Assembly (NCBI GenBank): GCA_040266995.1
Contig: JAWRHV010000014.1
Span: 1 to 64,000 of the forward strand
DNA length: 64,000 nucleotides
Direction: 5' to 3'
Source: UBA4312 sp040266995
GTDB lineage: Bacteria > Bacillota_I > Bacilli_A > Erysipelotrichales > Erysipelotrichaceae
The position numbers and the translations under genes are program-made. Shown piece after piece: positions 8,717 through 17,375 of this stretch (the stretch's first letter is position 1; each line of letters opens with the position of its first letter). Under the pieces are notes generated by a model. That model was not told the origin of the DNA. It did no database searches and saw only the letters and a list, made by a program, of their open reading frames with translations.

Positions 8717-9660
8717 TGAATACGTATAAAAAGAGAATATTTGATATTATTCAGATTGGAAATACAGAAGATATTATCAGTCGAGGATTTGATATCCTTC
8801 TGACCATTGTTATTATTTTGAATATTTCCGTTCTTTTTCTCAGTACATTTGACAAGATGGATCCTTATGCTGACATTCTGCAGTCTTTTGAAACCATTAC
8901 GATCCTTATCTTCTGCATTGAATATGCCCTTCGCATCTGGACCAGCGACCTTCTCTACCCGGAAAAATCCAAAGGAAGAGCCATTCTTGCTTTTTTAGCT
9001 TCCTTTGATGGCATTGTGGATTTATTGACCATTCTGCCGTTTTTCTACCTCTCCGGATTCTCGGCATTCCGGATGTTAAGAGTGGTGCGTATCTTCCATC
9101 TGTTTCGCATCAACGCCTACTATGATTCCTTTAATGTCATCACCAGCGTTCTCTATGAGAAGAAAAACCAGATTGCTTCTTCCGTGTTCATCATCCTGGT
9201 CATCATGTTGGCCTCTTCCCTATGCATGTACAGCGTTGAACACCCAGTACAGCCGGAAGCCTTTAAAAATGCCTTCTCCGGGATCTGGTGGTCCTTGACA
9301 ACCATCTTTACCGTTGGTTACGGCGACATCTATCCGATTACAGCGCTGGGTCGTTTTATGGCGGTTATCATCACCTTCTTGGGCGTCGGTGTCGTAGCCA
9401 TTCCGACCGGTATCATTTCGGCGGGATTTGTCGAACAATACGCCAAGATGCAAAGAGAAGAAGAGATTCAAGCGCGGAAAAGAAGTACGATCACAGTTTA
9501 TGTGGACCCGGACAGTCCTTTTTACCAACAGACCATCGGTGAAATCGAGCATGACTATCCCTTTAACATCATTGCGGTCATCCGCCAGGGGGCTGTTCTG
9601 ATTCCGGCCGACCAGATCCGCATAGAAAATGGCGATACATTAATTTATATACAGATGTGA
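8716..9660 (+). CDS. Voltage-gated-type potassium channel with C-terminal TrkA_C-like domain
   Basis: A 314-residue membrane protein with the six-helix voltage-gated channel plan. S1-S4 occupy about residues 25-135, with an Arg-rich S4 (FRMLRVVRIFHLFR), then S5, pore helix and the selectivity filter TVGYGD at 199-204, and S6. The C-terminal 60 residues (VYVDPDSPFYQQTIGEIEH ... ENGDTLIYIQM) resemble a TrkA_C/RCK C-terminal regulatory domain, which would bind a ligand and gate the pore. It is a single-gene unit divergent from the multi-HTH operon, with only 44 bases between starts. It likely conducts K+ across the cytoplasmic membrane. There is no ribosome binding site, so it may be translated from a leaderless message. 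Confidence 0.88.
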   Translation: MNTYKKRIFDIIQIGNTEDIISRGFDILLTIVIILNISVLFLSTFDKMDPYADILQSFETITILIFCIEYALRIWTSDLLYPEKSKGRAILAFLASFDGIVDLLTILPFFYLSGFSAFRMLRVVRIFHLFRINAYYDSFNVITSVLYEKKNQIASSVFIILVIMLASSLCMYSVEHPVQPEAFKNAFSGIWWSLTTIFTVGYGDIYPITALGRFMAVIITFLGVGVVAIPTGIISAGFVEQYAKMQREEEIQARKRSTITVYVDPDSPFYQQTIGEIEHDYPFNIIAVIRQGAVLIPADQIRIENGDTLIYIQM

Positions 9661-9680
9661 AAGATTCACATCTTTTTTTA
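9653..9680 (+). terminator. Intrinsic terminator overlapping the channel stop codon
   Basis: The stem AGATGTGA/TCACATCT begins in the last codons of the channel gene (the TGA is part of the left arm), with a 5-base loop and a run of seven T. Confidence 0.85.
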
Positions 9681-9694
9681 TACAAAAACTGTGC

Positions 9695-9723
9695 TATACT
9701 ATAAAAGTTAGATAGAGCTAACT
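9695..9723 (+). promoter_or_regulatory. Promoter -10 and small inverted repeat before the ABC/FtsX operon
   Basis: A TATACT -10 at 9695-9700 is followed by the inverted repeat AGTTAG-N6-CTAACT at 9706-9723, just upstream of the ribosome site GAGGAGG. The repeat sits where transcription should begin and could be an operator; no regulator gene is adjacent. Confidence 0.4.
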
Positions 9724-9735
9724 GAGGAGGGAATC

Positions 9736-10446
9736 ATGAGCACAGACAATTTTGTAGTCATTGAAGATGTGAACAAAGGATACGGAGACAAGGAAAACCG
9801 GCAGGAAGTATTAAAACACTTAAACTTTTCCATTAAAAAAGGAGAAATCTGTGTACTTTCCGGTCCATCCGGCTCCGGGAAATCCACACTGTTAAATATC
9901 ATTGGAGGGATTGATACAGCTGACAGCGGAACGATCATCATCCATGGGGACCAGTTAGGCCAGATGGATGAAAAGAGCTTGACACAGTATCGGAGAAACC
10001 ATCTGGGATATGTATTTCAGATGTATAATTTGATTCCGAATCTGAATGTTAAGGAAAACATAGAGATTGGTGCTTATTTAAGCAAAGAACCGCTCGATAT
10101 TAATGAATTGTTACAAACCTTGGGATTATACGATCATCGTCATAAACTACCCAATCAACTATCCGGTGGTCAGCAACAAAGAACAGCCATCGGCAGAGCC
10201 ATCGTAAAAAATCCGGATATTCTTCTATGTGATGAACCAACCGGGGCTCTGGATTATCAAACATCCAAGGAAATTCTGAATCTGATCGAGGAAGTGAATC
10301 ATAAATATGGAAATACCGTTATCATGGTTACCCATAATACGGCTATTCTGCAGATGGCCGATCACATCATTCATCTTCATGATGGGAAAATACGAAAAGA
10401 TATTCAGAATGAAAAGAAGATTTGTGCAAAGGATCTGGAGTGGTAA
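9736..10446 (+). CDS. ABC transporter ATP-binding protein (LolD/MacB type)
   Basis: A 236-residue nucleotide-binding subunit that powers the adjacent FtsX-type permease. Walker A is GPSGSGKST (about residues 40-48), the Q-loop is FQMYNLIPNL, the signature is LSGGQQQR, Walker B is ILLCDEPTGALD and the H-loop is MVTHN. The FQ-x-Y-N-L-I-P and DEPTGALD patterns are those of the MacB/LolD/BceA-like group, which moves peptides or lipoproteins rather than importing nutrients. The ribosome site GAGGAGG lies 6 bases before the ATG. The permease starts two bases after its stop. Substrate unknown; exporters of this group often deal with antimicrobial peptides or membrane stress. Confidence 0.9.
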   Translation: MSTDNFVVIEDVNKGYGDKENRQEVLKHLNFSIKKGEICVLSGPSGSGKSTLLNIIGGIDTADSGTIIIHGDQLGQMDEKSLTQYRRNHLGYVFQMYNLIPNLNVKENIEIGAYLSKEPLDINELLQTLGLYDHRHKLPNQLSGGQQQRTAIGRAIVKNPDILLCDEPTGALDYQTSKEILNLIEEVNHKYGNTVIMVTHNTAILQMADHIIHLHDGKIRKDIQNEKKICAKDLEW

Positions 10447-10448
10447 CC

Positions 10449-12707
10449 ATGAAAAGTCCTTTGAGAAAACGACTGTTTCGCCTACTGAAGCAGGAATTCG
10501 GAAAATACCTGGCCATCTTTCTGTTTATGATCATTATGGTCGGCTTTGTATCCGGGGAATTTGTGGCGGGTCGCAGCATGCTACAAACCTACAATAACAG
10601 CTTCTCAACTTATAACATTGAAGACGGAAAGCTGGAACTGACGGACAAAGCGGATAAAGAACTGATCAAAACGTTGGAAAAGCATGGAATCCAGCTGTAT
10701 GCCAACTTCTATAAGGATGAACCAATGGATTCCGATACGATCCGTATTTATGCCAACCGCAAGGAGATCGATAAAGTGTGTCTGATGGAAGGAAGCATGC
10801 CGAAGACCAAAAAAGAAATCGCTCTAGATCGTATGTATGCCAATAACAACGATATTCATATCGGTGATACGATTACCATCGATTCCAAAAAGCTGAAGGT
10901 TTGCGGTCTGGTCGCATTGTCCGATTACAGTACCTTGTTTGAGAAGAATACGGATATCATGTTCGATGCCCTGGACTTTGGAACCAGCATTATGACAAAA
11001 GAAGGATTTGACAGTATCCGGAACACACATATCCACTACCAATACTCCTGGTTATACAATAAGAAGCCAACAAAGGATACGGAAAAGAAAAAAGCCGATA
11101 CGTTATTAGAAAAGGTCACAGAGGACACATTCTTAGCCGGCAATCCTCTGACGGATTATGTACCACAGTATCTCAATCAAGCCATTCATTTCACCGGGGA
11201 TGATATTGATGACGATTCAAAGATGATGGTCATCTTCCTGTATATTCTGATTGTGATCCTTGGATTTATTTTTGCGATCACCACCAAGAATACCATCAAT
11301 CAGGAAGCGACCGTCATCGGTACATTGCGTGCCTCCGGCTATTCCCGTATGGAGCTGCTTCGTCACTACATCGCTCTGCCGATCATCGTATCCGTAGCGG
11401 CTTCCATCGTCGGAAATATATTAGGTTATACGGTATTTAAAGATATTGCGGTCGCTCTGTACTACAACAGCTACAGTCTGCCTACGTATCATACAGTCTG
11501 GAATGCCAATGCGTTCTGGATGACAACGGTGATCCCGTTGATTCTCATGCTTCTTATCAATATGGGAATCATCGGAAGACTTTTGCAGCTATCGCCTTTG
11601 CGTTTTCTCCGTCACGATCTTGTCCTGCATAAACAGAAAAAAGCGATGCGATTACCAAAATGGAGCTTTTTCAACCGCTTCCGTTTACGTATTCTGCTTC
11701 AGAACAAGGCCAGCTACCTCATCCTGGTTTTGGGCTTGTTTCTGGTCAATGTCCTGATGATGTTCGGCTTTGGTTTACCACAGACTTTGAACTCTTACCA
11801 ACAGACGATTGAGAATAACATGATTGCCAAATACCAGTATGTGTTAAGAATGCCATTGGAAACCGATACCAAGGACGCCGAGAAATATTGTATGCGTTCT
11901 CTGGAAACCGTGGATGGCATGCATATCGGTGAAAATGTAACAATATATGGTATCGAAAAGAACAGTAAGATGGTCAATATCGATGTTTCCGGGGATAAGA
12001 TGTATATCTCGCAGGCTTTTGCCGATAAATTCGGATATAAGGAAGGCGATCGTATTACATTAAAGGAAAAATATGAAGACAAGGAATACCAGTTCACCAT
12101 TGACGGCATCTATGATTATCAAAGCAGTGTTTCCATCTTTATGTCGATTTCTACTTATCGGGATCTGTTTGATGTGGATAACGATGCGTTTACCGGCTAT
12201 TTCAGCAATCACAAGATCAAAGATATCGATGAAGACCAAATTGCAGGTATCATCACAAAATCGGAGATGACCAAAATATCCCGTCAGCTGGATCACTCCA
12301 TGGGTGGCATGATGGATCTTGTCAATGGATTCTCTGTCCTATTGGCCTTATTGATGATTTATCTTCTGACCAAGATCATCGTGGAAAGGAATGCCAATTC
12401 CATTTCCATGGTTAAAGTATTAGGCTTTACCAACCGGGAAATCTCTTCCTTGTATTTAAGAACCTCCACCTGGGTTGTAATCCTTGGAGCTCTGGGTACA
12501 TGTCATTTTGCCCTGCGAACATTAGAAAGGATATGGCTATACTATCTGCAATCTTTCAGTGGTTGGATGCCTGTTCATGTATCCGAATGGACCATTGCCA
12601 AGATTATTGCGATAAATCTGGCTGCTTATTTCCTGATCATGTGGATCGATTACAGGAAAATACAGAAAATTCCAATGCAGGAAGCATTGAAAAATGTAGG
12701 AGAATAA
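10449..12707 (+). CDS. ABC transporter permease, FtsX family
   Basis: A 752-residue membrane protein. One N-terminal helix (GKYLAIFLFMIIMVGFVSGEF), a large extracytoplasmic domain of about 200 residues, then three helices containing VIGTLRASGYSRMELLRHY (FtsX coupling region), a second helix near 430 followed by a second extracytoplasmic domain, and a final three-helix FtsX domain with MVKVLGFTNREISSLY. Duplicated FtsX modules in one chain are usual for this exporter class. I start it at 10449, two bases after the ATPase stop, where the conserved N-terminus begins; an in-frame ATG at 10422 lies inside the ATPase gene. The operon ends at a strong bidirectional terminator. Confidence 0.87.
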   Translation: MKSPLRKRLFRLLKQEFGKYLAIFLFMIIMVGFVSGEFVAGRSMLQTYNNSFSTYNIEDGKLELTDKADKELIKTLEKHGIQLYANFYKDEPMDSDTIRIYANRKEIDKVCLMEGSMPKTKKEIALDRMYANNNDIHIGDTITIDSKKLKVCGLVALSDYSTLFEKNTDIMFDALDFGTSIMTKEGFDSIRNTHIHYQYSWLYNKKPTKDTEKKKADTLLEKVTEDTFLAGNPLTDYVPQYLNQAIHFTGDDIDDDSKMMVIFLYILIVILGFIFAITTKNTINQEATVIGTLRASGYSRMELLRHYIALPIIVSVAASIVGNILGYTVFKDIAVALYYNSYSLPTYHTVWNANAFWMTTVIPLILMLLINMGIIGRLLQLSPLRFLRHDLVLHKQKKAMRLPKWSFFNRFRLRILLQNKASYLILVLGLFLVNVLMMFGFGLPQTLNSYQQTIENNMIAKYQYVLRMPLETDTKDAEKYCMRSLETVDGMHIGENVTIYGIEKNSKMVNIDVSGDKMYISQAFADKFGYKEGDRITLKEKYEDKEYQFTIDGIYDYQSSVSIFMSISTYRDLFDVDNDAFTGYFSNHKIKDIDEDQIAGIITKSEMTKISRQLDHSMGGMMDLVNGFSVLLALLMIYLLTKIIVERNANSISMVKVLGFTNREISSLYLRTSTWVVILGALGTCHFALRTLERIWLYYLQSFSGWMPVHVSEWTIAKIIAINLAAYFLIMWIDYRKIQKIPMQEALKNVGE

Positions 12708-12708
12708 C

Positions 12709-12740
12709 AAAAAGAGGTGCTTTGTGTGCACCTCTTATTT
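12709..12740. terminator. Bidirectional intrinsic terminator
   Basis: A 9-bp stem AAGAGGTGC/GCACCTCTT (12712-12736, 7-base loop) lies between the convergent FtsX and lysR genes, with A-rich left flank and T-rich right flank. It slightly overlaps the 3' end of lysR. Confidence 0.85.
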
Positions 12741-13607
12741 TTGATGTAGAACTTCCTCGGCCAATTTGATAAAAGCCTGTGAAGCTAATGACAAATGGGG
12801 TTTGGCATAGTAAATACCTAACGTTCTTTCATACGGCTTGGATAATTCCATCTTGATAACACCCGTTTCCTTGGCTACCATCAAAGCCGGAAGAATCGTA
12901 ATACCCAGTCCCGATTCCACCAGCGAGATTATAGTCTTATCCTCTTTGCAGTAGCACTGGATATTTGGGTGGATGGCCTCTTTTCGAAGCAAAGAGCTGA
13001 CATCCGTATCCACACCGACCTCCGAAGCGATAAACGGATAGTGTTCAAACGCCGATAAAGGAAACTTGTTCTGCCAATGTGCCGGAATCTCAAAGTCTTT
13101 CGGAACCACCGCATACAAAGGCTCTTTCTGGAAGGGAATAAATTCATAGTTATATTCCGGAACCTGGGACATAAAGCCGAAGTCAATGGTTTCCTCCCGA
13201 AGCCAGGAAAGAATCTGGTCAGAGTACCCTTCCCGAACATGGATCTGTATGTACGGATAGGATTTTCTAAATTCGGTAATCAGCCGTGGCAACCAGTTCT
13301 GTGCCACGCTGGAATAAGCCCCCACAGTAATCGATCCTGTGATGACACCGTGAATGGCATCCAGTGCCTCTTGGAAGTTACGGTATTGAGCGTTGGTTGC
13401 CTGTATATAAGGTAGTAAATATTTAGCCTCTGTGGATAATTGAACGCCATGGTTTAGTCGTTTTAATAACGTAACCCCTAATTCCTTCTCCAGTTTTTTG
13501 ATGATATGACTGACACCCGATTGTGTATATCCCAGTCTTTGGGCACTGGCTGTTATACTTTGCGTCTTGGAAATATCTTCAAGCAATTCTAAATATTTGA
13601 GTTCCAT
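12735..13607 (-). CDS. LysR family transcriptional regulator
   Basis: A 290-residue regulator with the typical N-terminal winged HTH (residues about 1-60: KTQSITASAQRLGYTQSGVSHIIKKLE) and a C-terminal substrate-binding-like effector domain (about 90-285). It follows the symporter gene on the same strand with a gap of only 9 bases and a poor ribosome site, so it is probably made from the symporter message. That placement, plus a perfect 12-bp inverted repeat in the symporter leader, suggests that it controls the symporter (inference). The effector is unknown; an amino acid is plausible from context. Confidence 0.88.
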   Translation of the reverse strand: MELKYLELLEDISKTQSITASAQRLGYTQSGVSHIIKKLEKELGVTLLKRLNHGVQLSTEAKYLLPYIQATNAQYRNFQEALDAIHGVITGSITVGAYSSVAQNWLPRLITEFRKSYPYIQIHVREGYSDQILSWLREETIDFGFMSQVPEYNYEFIPFQKEPLYAVVPKDFEIPAHWQNKFPLSAFEHYPFIASEVGVDTDVSSLLRKEAIHPNIQCYCKEDKTIISLVESGLGITILPALMVAKETGVIKMELSKPYERTLGIYYAKPHLSLASQAFIKLAEEVLHQK

Positions 13608-13616
13608 AGTATTCTG

Positions 13617-15137
13617 TTAAACGCTTTCGTATTCCTTCTGTACGGCTTCATCCGCCCCGCCGGTAACCAGACTGACAACGACATTGACGATCAATGCCAG
13701 AGCAAAAGCCGGTAACAGTTCATAGATGGCCAGCACACCACCCATCGGAGCAATGATGAATTTCCAGATAAATACCATGGCTCCACCGGTAATCATTCCG
13801 AAGAAAGCGCCCCACTTATTGGACTTCTTCCAGAATAGAGCCAGCAGCATGACAGGTCCGAAGGAAGCGCCAAAGCCGGCCCAGGCGAAAGATACAATAC
13901 GGAATACAGAACTATCCGGATTCCAGGCCAGGACAACGCCGATCACCGCAATGATCAATAGACTGATCCTTGAAATCTTCAACAGCTGTTTCTGATCGGC
14001 TTCCACATGGAACACACCGCTGATAATGTCATTGGATACAGAGCTGGAGGCTGCCAGAAGCTGAGAATCCGATGTGGACATCGTAGAAGCCAGGATACCG
14101 GATAATACAATGCCGGCAATTAGGGCAAAGATAAATCCACGTGTGCTCAATAAATGAGAAATCTGTACAATAATCGTTTCTGAACTGTTTCCCTCTAATA
14201 CCGGGATGGCTCCGCTCTTGGATACAGCCAAACCAACAATACCGATCAAAACCGATACCGCCATAGAGATCACCACCCAGATGGAGGCTACACGACGGGA
14301 TAGAGACAGTTTTTTGTCATCCTGAATTGCCATGAAACGTAACAAGATATGTGGCATACCAAAGTAACCGAGTCCCCATGCCATCGTCGAGGCAATCGTC
14401 AAGCCACTGTAGGCTACGGTGGACTGCGTCGATGGATCATAAGATTGTGTAAAGCTTAGATATCCAGCCAGGCTGCGAGCGTTGTCCATGACAACATCCA
14501 TACCACCGGCTACGGAAACACCGAAGCCTAATATAATAAGCAAGGCAATGGACATGATAATACTTTGGATAAAGTCTGTCGTACTGGCAGCCAGAAAGCC
14601 TCCCATTGTCGTATACAGAATAATAACGATGGCACTGATGATCATGGCGACATGGTATTCAATGCCAAATAAACTGTTAAACAGCTTTCCACAAGCACAG
14701 AATCCACTGGCTGTATAGGGAACAAAGAATATGATAATCACAAGAGCACTGATCAATTTCAAAGCATTCTGTTTATCGTGGTAGCGATTTGTAAAAAACT
14801 CCGGAATCGTAATCGCATTCAGCTTTTCCGAATAGCGACGTAAACGTTTGGCAACGATCAGCCAGTTCAGATACGTTCCCACAGCTAATCCGATGGCCGT
14901 CCATCCGGCTTCCGCAATCCCGCTTAAATAGGCAACACCCGGCAGCCCCATCAATAACCAGCTGGACATATCCGAGGCCTCGGCACTCATGGCGGTAACC
15001 AACGGTCCTAACTGACGACCGCCTAGATAAAAATCACCCACGGTTTTGTTGCGGTCCGAAACACGATAACCAATATAGATCATGCCGCATAAATAACCGA
15101 TAATCGCAATTAAAATACCAATTTGATTTAAACTCAT
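13617..15137 (-). CDS. putP: Sodium:solute symporter, PutP (sodium/proline) type
   Basis: A 506-residue integral membrane protein of the SSS family with about 13 helices. It begins SLNQIGILIAIIGYLCGMIYIGYR, carries the VGDFYLGGRQLGPLVTAMSAEASDMSSWLLMG core that forms the sodium and substrate site, and later GILASTMSTSDSQLLAASSSVSND, a conserved SSS signature. The spacing and length fit PutP, which imports proline with Na+, although pantothenate and other SSS transporters share these motifs. The ATG at 15137 has AAAGGGAGAG upstream. A consensus promoter lies about 70 bases upstream and a LysR gene follows in the operon. Confidence 0.87.
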   Translation of the reverse strand: MSLNQIGILIAIIGYLCGMIYIGYRVSDRNKTVGDFYLGGRQLGPLVTAMSAEASDMSSWLLMGLPGVAYLSGIAEAGWTAIGLAVGTYLNWLIVAKRLRRYSEKLNAITIPEFFTNRYHDKQNALKLISALVIIIFFVPYTASGFCACGKLFNSLFGIEYHVAMIISAIVIILYTTMGGFLAASTTDFIQSIIMSIALLIILGFGVSVAGGMDVVMDNARSLAGYLSFTQSYDPSTQSTVAYSGLTIASTMAWGLGYFGMPHILLRFMAIQDDKKLSLSRRVASIWVVISMAVSVLIGIVGLAVSKSGAIPVLEGNSSETIIVQISHLLSTRGFIFALIAGIVLSGILASTMSTSDSQLLAASSSVSNDIISGVFHVEADQKQLLKISRISLLIIAVIGVVLAWNPDSSVFRIVSFAWAGFGASFGPVMLLALFWKKSNKWGAFFGMITGGAMVFIWKFIIAPMGGVLAIYELLPAFALALIVNVVVSLVTGGADEAVQKEYESV

Positions 15138-15157
15138 ACAACTCTCCCTTTCTTATT

Positions 15158-15194
15158 ATGAATATTTTTAATATATATCATGAAAAATATTCAT
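15158..15194 (-). promoter_or_regulatory. Perfect 12-bp inverted repeat in the putP leader (candidate LysR operator)
   Basis: ATGAATATTTTT (15158-15169) and AAAAATATTCAT (15183-15194) are exact reverse complements separated by 13 bases. The repeat lies downstream of the predicted transcription start and just upstream of the putP ribosome site. LysR proteins bind partly palindromic A/T-rich sites, so the product of 12735-13607 is the natural candidate. Confidence 0.55.
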
Positions 15195-15209
15195 ATCAGA
15201 CTGATACTT

Positions 15210-15238
15210 ATTGTAAAACCGTTCGGATAGTTTGTCAA
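15210..15238 (-). promoter_or_regulatory. putP promoter
   Basis: On the minus strand a perfect TTGACA (15238-15233) is followed after exactly 17 bases by TACAAT (15215-15210). Transcription should start near 15203. Confidence 0.75.
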
Positions 15239-15246
15239 TGCGTCCT

Positions 15247-15276
15247 AAAAAAAAAACACTCTTGTCAGAGTGTTCT
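15247..15276 (-). terminator. Intrinsic terminator after argJ
   Basis: An 8-bp stem AACACTCT/AGAGTGTT (15255-15274, 4-base loop) starts right at the argJ stop and is followed on the minus strand by nine or more T. Confidence 0.85.
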
Positions 15277-16513
15277 ATGTTCGATAGTCCCCATTGATCT
15301 TTACATAATCGTAGGTCAGATCACATCCCCAGGCTTTTGCCTGTGTATCGCCTTGTTTCAGATCAATATCTATATAGATTTCATCAGCACTGAGAACCTT
15401 TGCGGCCAGTTCTTCGGAGAACTCCACACCAAATCCATCCCGGCAAACCTGTACCTCTCCTTGTGCCGACCTCAGTGTCACATCGACTTTTTCAATATCA
15501 AAATCCGCTTCTGCATAACCGATGGCACATAAGATCCGTCCCCAGTTCGCATCTTCTCCATACATGGCACATTTTATTAAAGGAGACCGGATCACGCTTT
15601 TTGCGATAGTGATAGCCGTATCCAGATCCGGAGCCTGGCTGCATGTGCATTCCAACATTTTGGTTGCCCCTTCCCCATCGGCTGCCAGCATCTTTGTCAG
15701 ATTCATCATTACGATGTATAAAGCTTTTTTAAAGATTTCGTAATCGGCGTCTTCTTTATCGATCATCGGATTTCCAGCCAGCCCGTTGGTCATAACGATA
15801 CATGTGTCATTGGTCGATTGATCTCCATCGATGCTCAAACAATTATAGGTTACCTTCACCACGTCTTTCAGCGCTTTCTGTACCAGTGGCTGGGCTACGG
15901 ATACATCGCCGGTGATGAAATTCAAGGTGGTTGCCATGTTCGGATGAATCATGCCGCTTCCTTTCGCCATGCCTCCTAAACGACAAGACTTACCTTGGAT
16001 CATAAATTCGACAGCTACTTCTTTTTCGATTGTATCGGTCGTCATAATCGCGTTAACGACTTTATGATTTCCATCTTTGCTCAAGCCCTTGACCAGTGCT
16101 TCCATATGTGTTTCAAACGGTTGAATGGATAATCGCTGACCGATAACCCCCGTGGAAGCTACCAGTACCTTCATTGGATCGATATGCAGTTGTTCAGCCA
16201 TTAATTCACACGCTCTTTGTGCAATGTCATAGCCATCAAAGTTGCATGTATTGGCATTCTTGGAATTAACAATGACACCATACGCCTGTCCATTGGTTTT
16301 TGCCAAATGCTCCTGGCATACGATGACCGGTGCTCCCTTTACCTTGTTCTGCGTGAAAACACCCGCAGTCTGGCAAAGTGTTTCACTATAGATCATTCCC
16401 ATATCGTTTTTATTTGGATCTCGATTGATACCGGCATTCAATCCATTAGCGAAAAAACCCTTGGCGGCACAAACACCACCTTCAATATACGTATACCCTT
16501 CAAAAGCCTCCAT
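15275..16513 (-). CDS. argJ: Bifunctional ornithine/glutamate N-acetyltransferase
   Basis: A 412-residue ArgJ. It moves the acetyl group from N-acetylornithine to glutamate, and in the bifunctional form can also use acetyl-CoA, recycling acetyl groups in arginine synthesis. The precursor cleaves itself into alpha and beta chains at the conserved GMIHPNMAT-TLNF site; here the bond lies between Ala194 and Thr195, and Thr195 is the nucleophile. The oxyanion-hole region STGVIG (120-125) and the substrate region SIDGDQSTNDT are intact. The ATG at 16513 has AAAGGG upstream. It stands alone; argC, argB, argD and carbamoyl-phosphate genes are absent from the window. Confidence 0.92.
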   Translation of the reverse strand: MEAFEGYTYIEGGVCAAKGFFANGLNAGINRDPNKNDMGMIYSETLCQTAGVFTQNKVKGAPVIVCQEHLAKTNGQAYGVIVNSKNANTCNFDGYDIAQRACELMAEQLHIDPMKVLVASTGVIGQRLSIQPFETHMEALVKGLSKDGNHKVVNAIMTTDTIEKEVAVEFMIQGKSCRLGGMAKGSGMIHPNMATTLNFITGDVSVAQPLVQKALKDVVKVTYNCLSIDGDQSTNDTCIVMTNGLAGNPMIDKEDADYEIFKKALYIVMMNLTKMLAADGEGATKMLECTCSQAPDLDTAITIAKSVIRSPLIKCAMYGEDANWGRILCAIGYAEADFDIEKVDVTLRSAQGEVQVCRDGFGVEFSEELAAKVLSADEIYIDIDLKQGDTQAKAWGCDLTYDYVKINGDYRT

Positions 16514-16581
16514 AATTTACCCTTTCCTCTCCTTTGACTTGTCAAAATTTTATGGTCTTTTCCTGAATCTGTCAATGGATG

Positions 16582-17355
16582 TTATATCCATCCGAATTTC
16601 TTGCACGCATGATAGATCCCATCATCCACATTGGCATCCGTTACATATTTGGCTGCCTTTTTCATGGCTGGATGGGCATTGCCCATCGCTATGGAAAACC
16701 AACGGTCATCCGTCATCACCACATCATTGGTATCGTCGCCAAAGACCACAACATCCTCCAAAGGTCCTCCGATTTCTGCCATCATGTCCAGGATCCCTTG
16801 TTTTTTCGCATCGTACTGGAAAATAAAATATTCCGGTTCAAAGCGGAGATGCCCGATCGTATTCAATAACGTCAGATTGTCTTCTTCTTCCGGTGGAATA
16901 CAGATATAGAGCTTCAGGATCTTATCCACCTTGGTGATATCCAGATTCGGATCGATAAAATAACGGGTTGGTTCCTTACGTTGTCCACACTGTTGACGGA
17001 ATAAGTCATCCGGTGCATAGACATCGATGGAATCATCCAGTTGTAAAAGATATCCATAACCCTTTTCATGGGCTTCCTTGGCTAATGCGATGGCCTTCTC
17101 TTTATCCAAAGGAATATTACGGATCAACTGATCATTGATAACCAGACCGCCCCCTCCACAGCAAACCATATTATGAAGACCGACATCCTCCATAAAATGA
17201 ATGGATTTATAATGGGCACGCCCGGTCGCAATGGCTACAAAATGCCCGTTTTCCTGTAATTGATCCAGTGCTTTTTGTGCCGAAGGAACGATCTTTCCGG
17301 TTGAGCGGTCCGTCAATGTCCCATCGATATCAAAGAAAAAATACTTCTTTTTCAT
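16582..17355 (-). CDS. HAD superfamily (Cof-type, IIB) phosphatase
   Basis: A 257-residue phosphatase. Motif I is FFDIDGTLTDRS, motif II sits in VAIATGR, and motif III/IV is VVVFGDDTNDVVMT, with a large C2 cap between. These Cof-type enzymes hydrolyse sugar phosphates or flavin phosphates in the cytoplasm. The start at 17355 is chosen for the strong GGAGGAGG site; an in-frame ATG at 17385 lies inside the upstream DeoR gene. It follows the DeoR regulator by 20 bases, so the two probably form a unit in which the regulator senses a sugar phosphate and the phosphatase acts on one (inference). Confidence 0.85.
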   Translation of the reverse strand: MKKKYFFFDIDGTLTDRSTGKIVPSAQKALDQLQENGHFVAIATGRAHYKSIHFMEDVGLHNMVCCGGGGLVINDQLIRNIPLDKEKAIALAKEAHEKGYGYLLQLDDSIDVYAPDDLFRQQCGQRKEPTRYFIDPNLDITKVDKILKLYICIPPEEEDNLTLLNTIGHLRFEPEYFIFQYDAKKQGILDMMAEIGGPLEDVVVFGDDTNDVVMTDDRWFSIAMGNAHPAMKKAAKYVTDANVDDGIYHACKKFGWI

Positions 17356-17375
17356 CTTCTTTCCTCCTCCATTCT

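Noticed and set aside
13609..13632. Catabolite control (cre)-like GAAAGCGTTTAAC at the putP stop codon
   Set aside because: It has about three mismatches to the cre consensus and lies at the end of a gene, not at a promoter.
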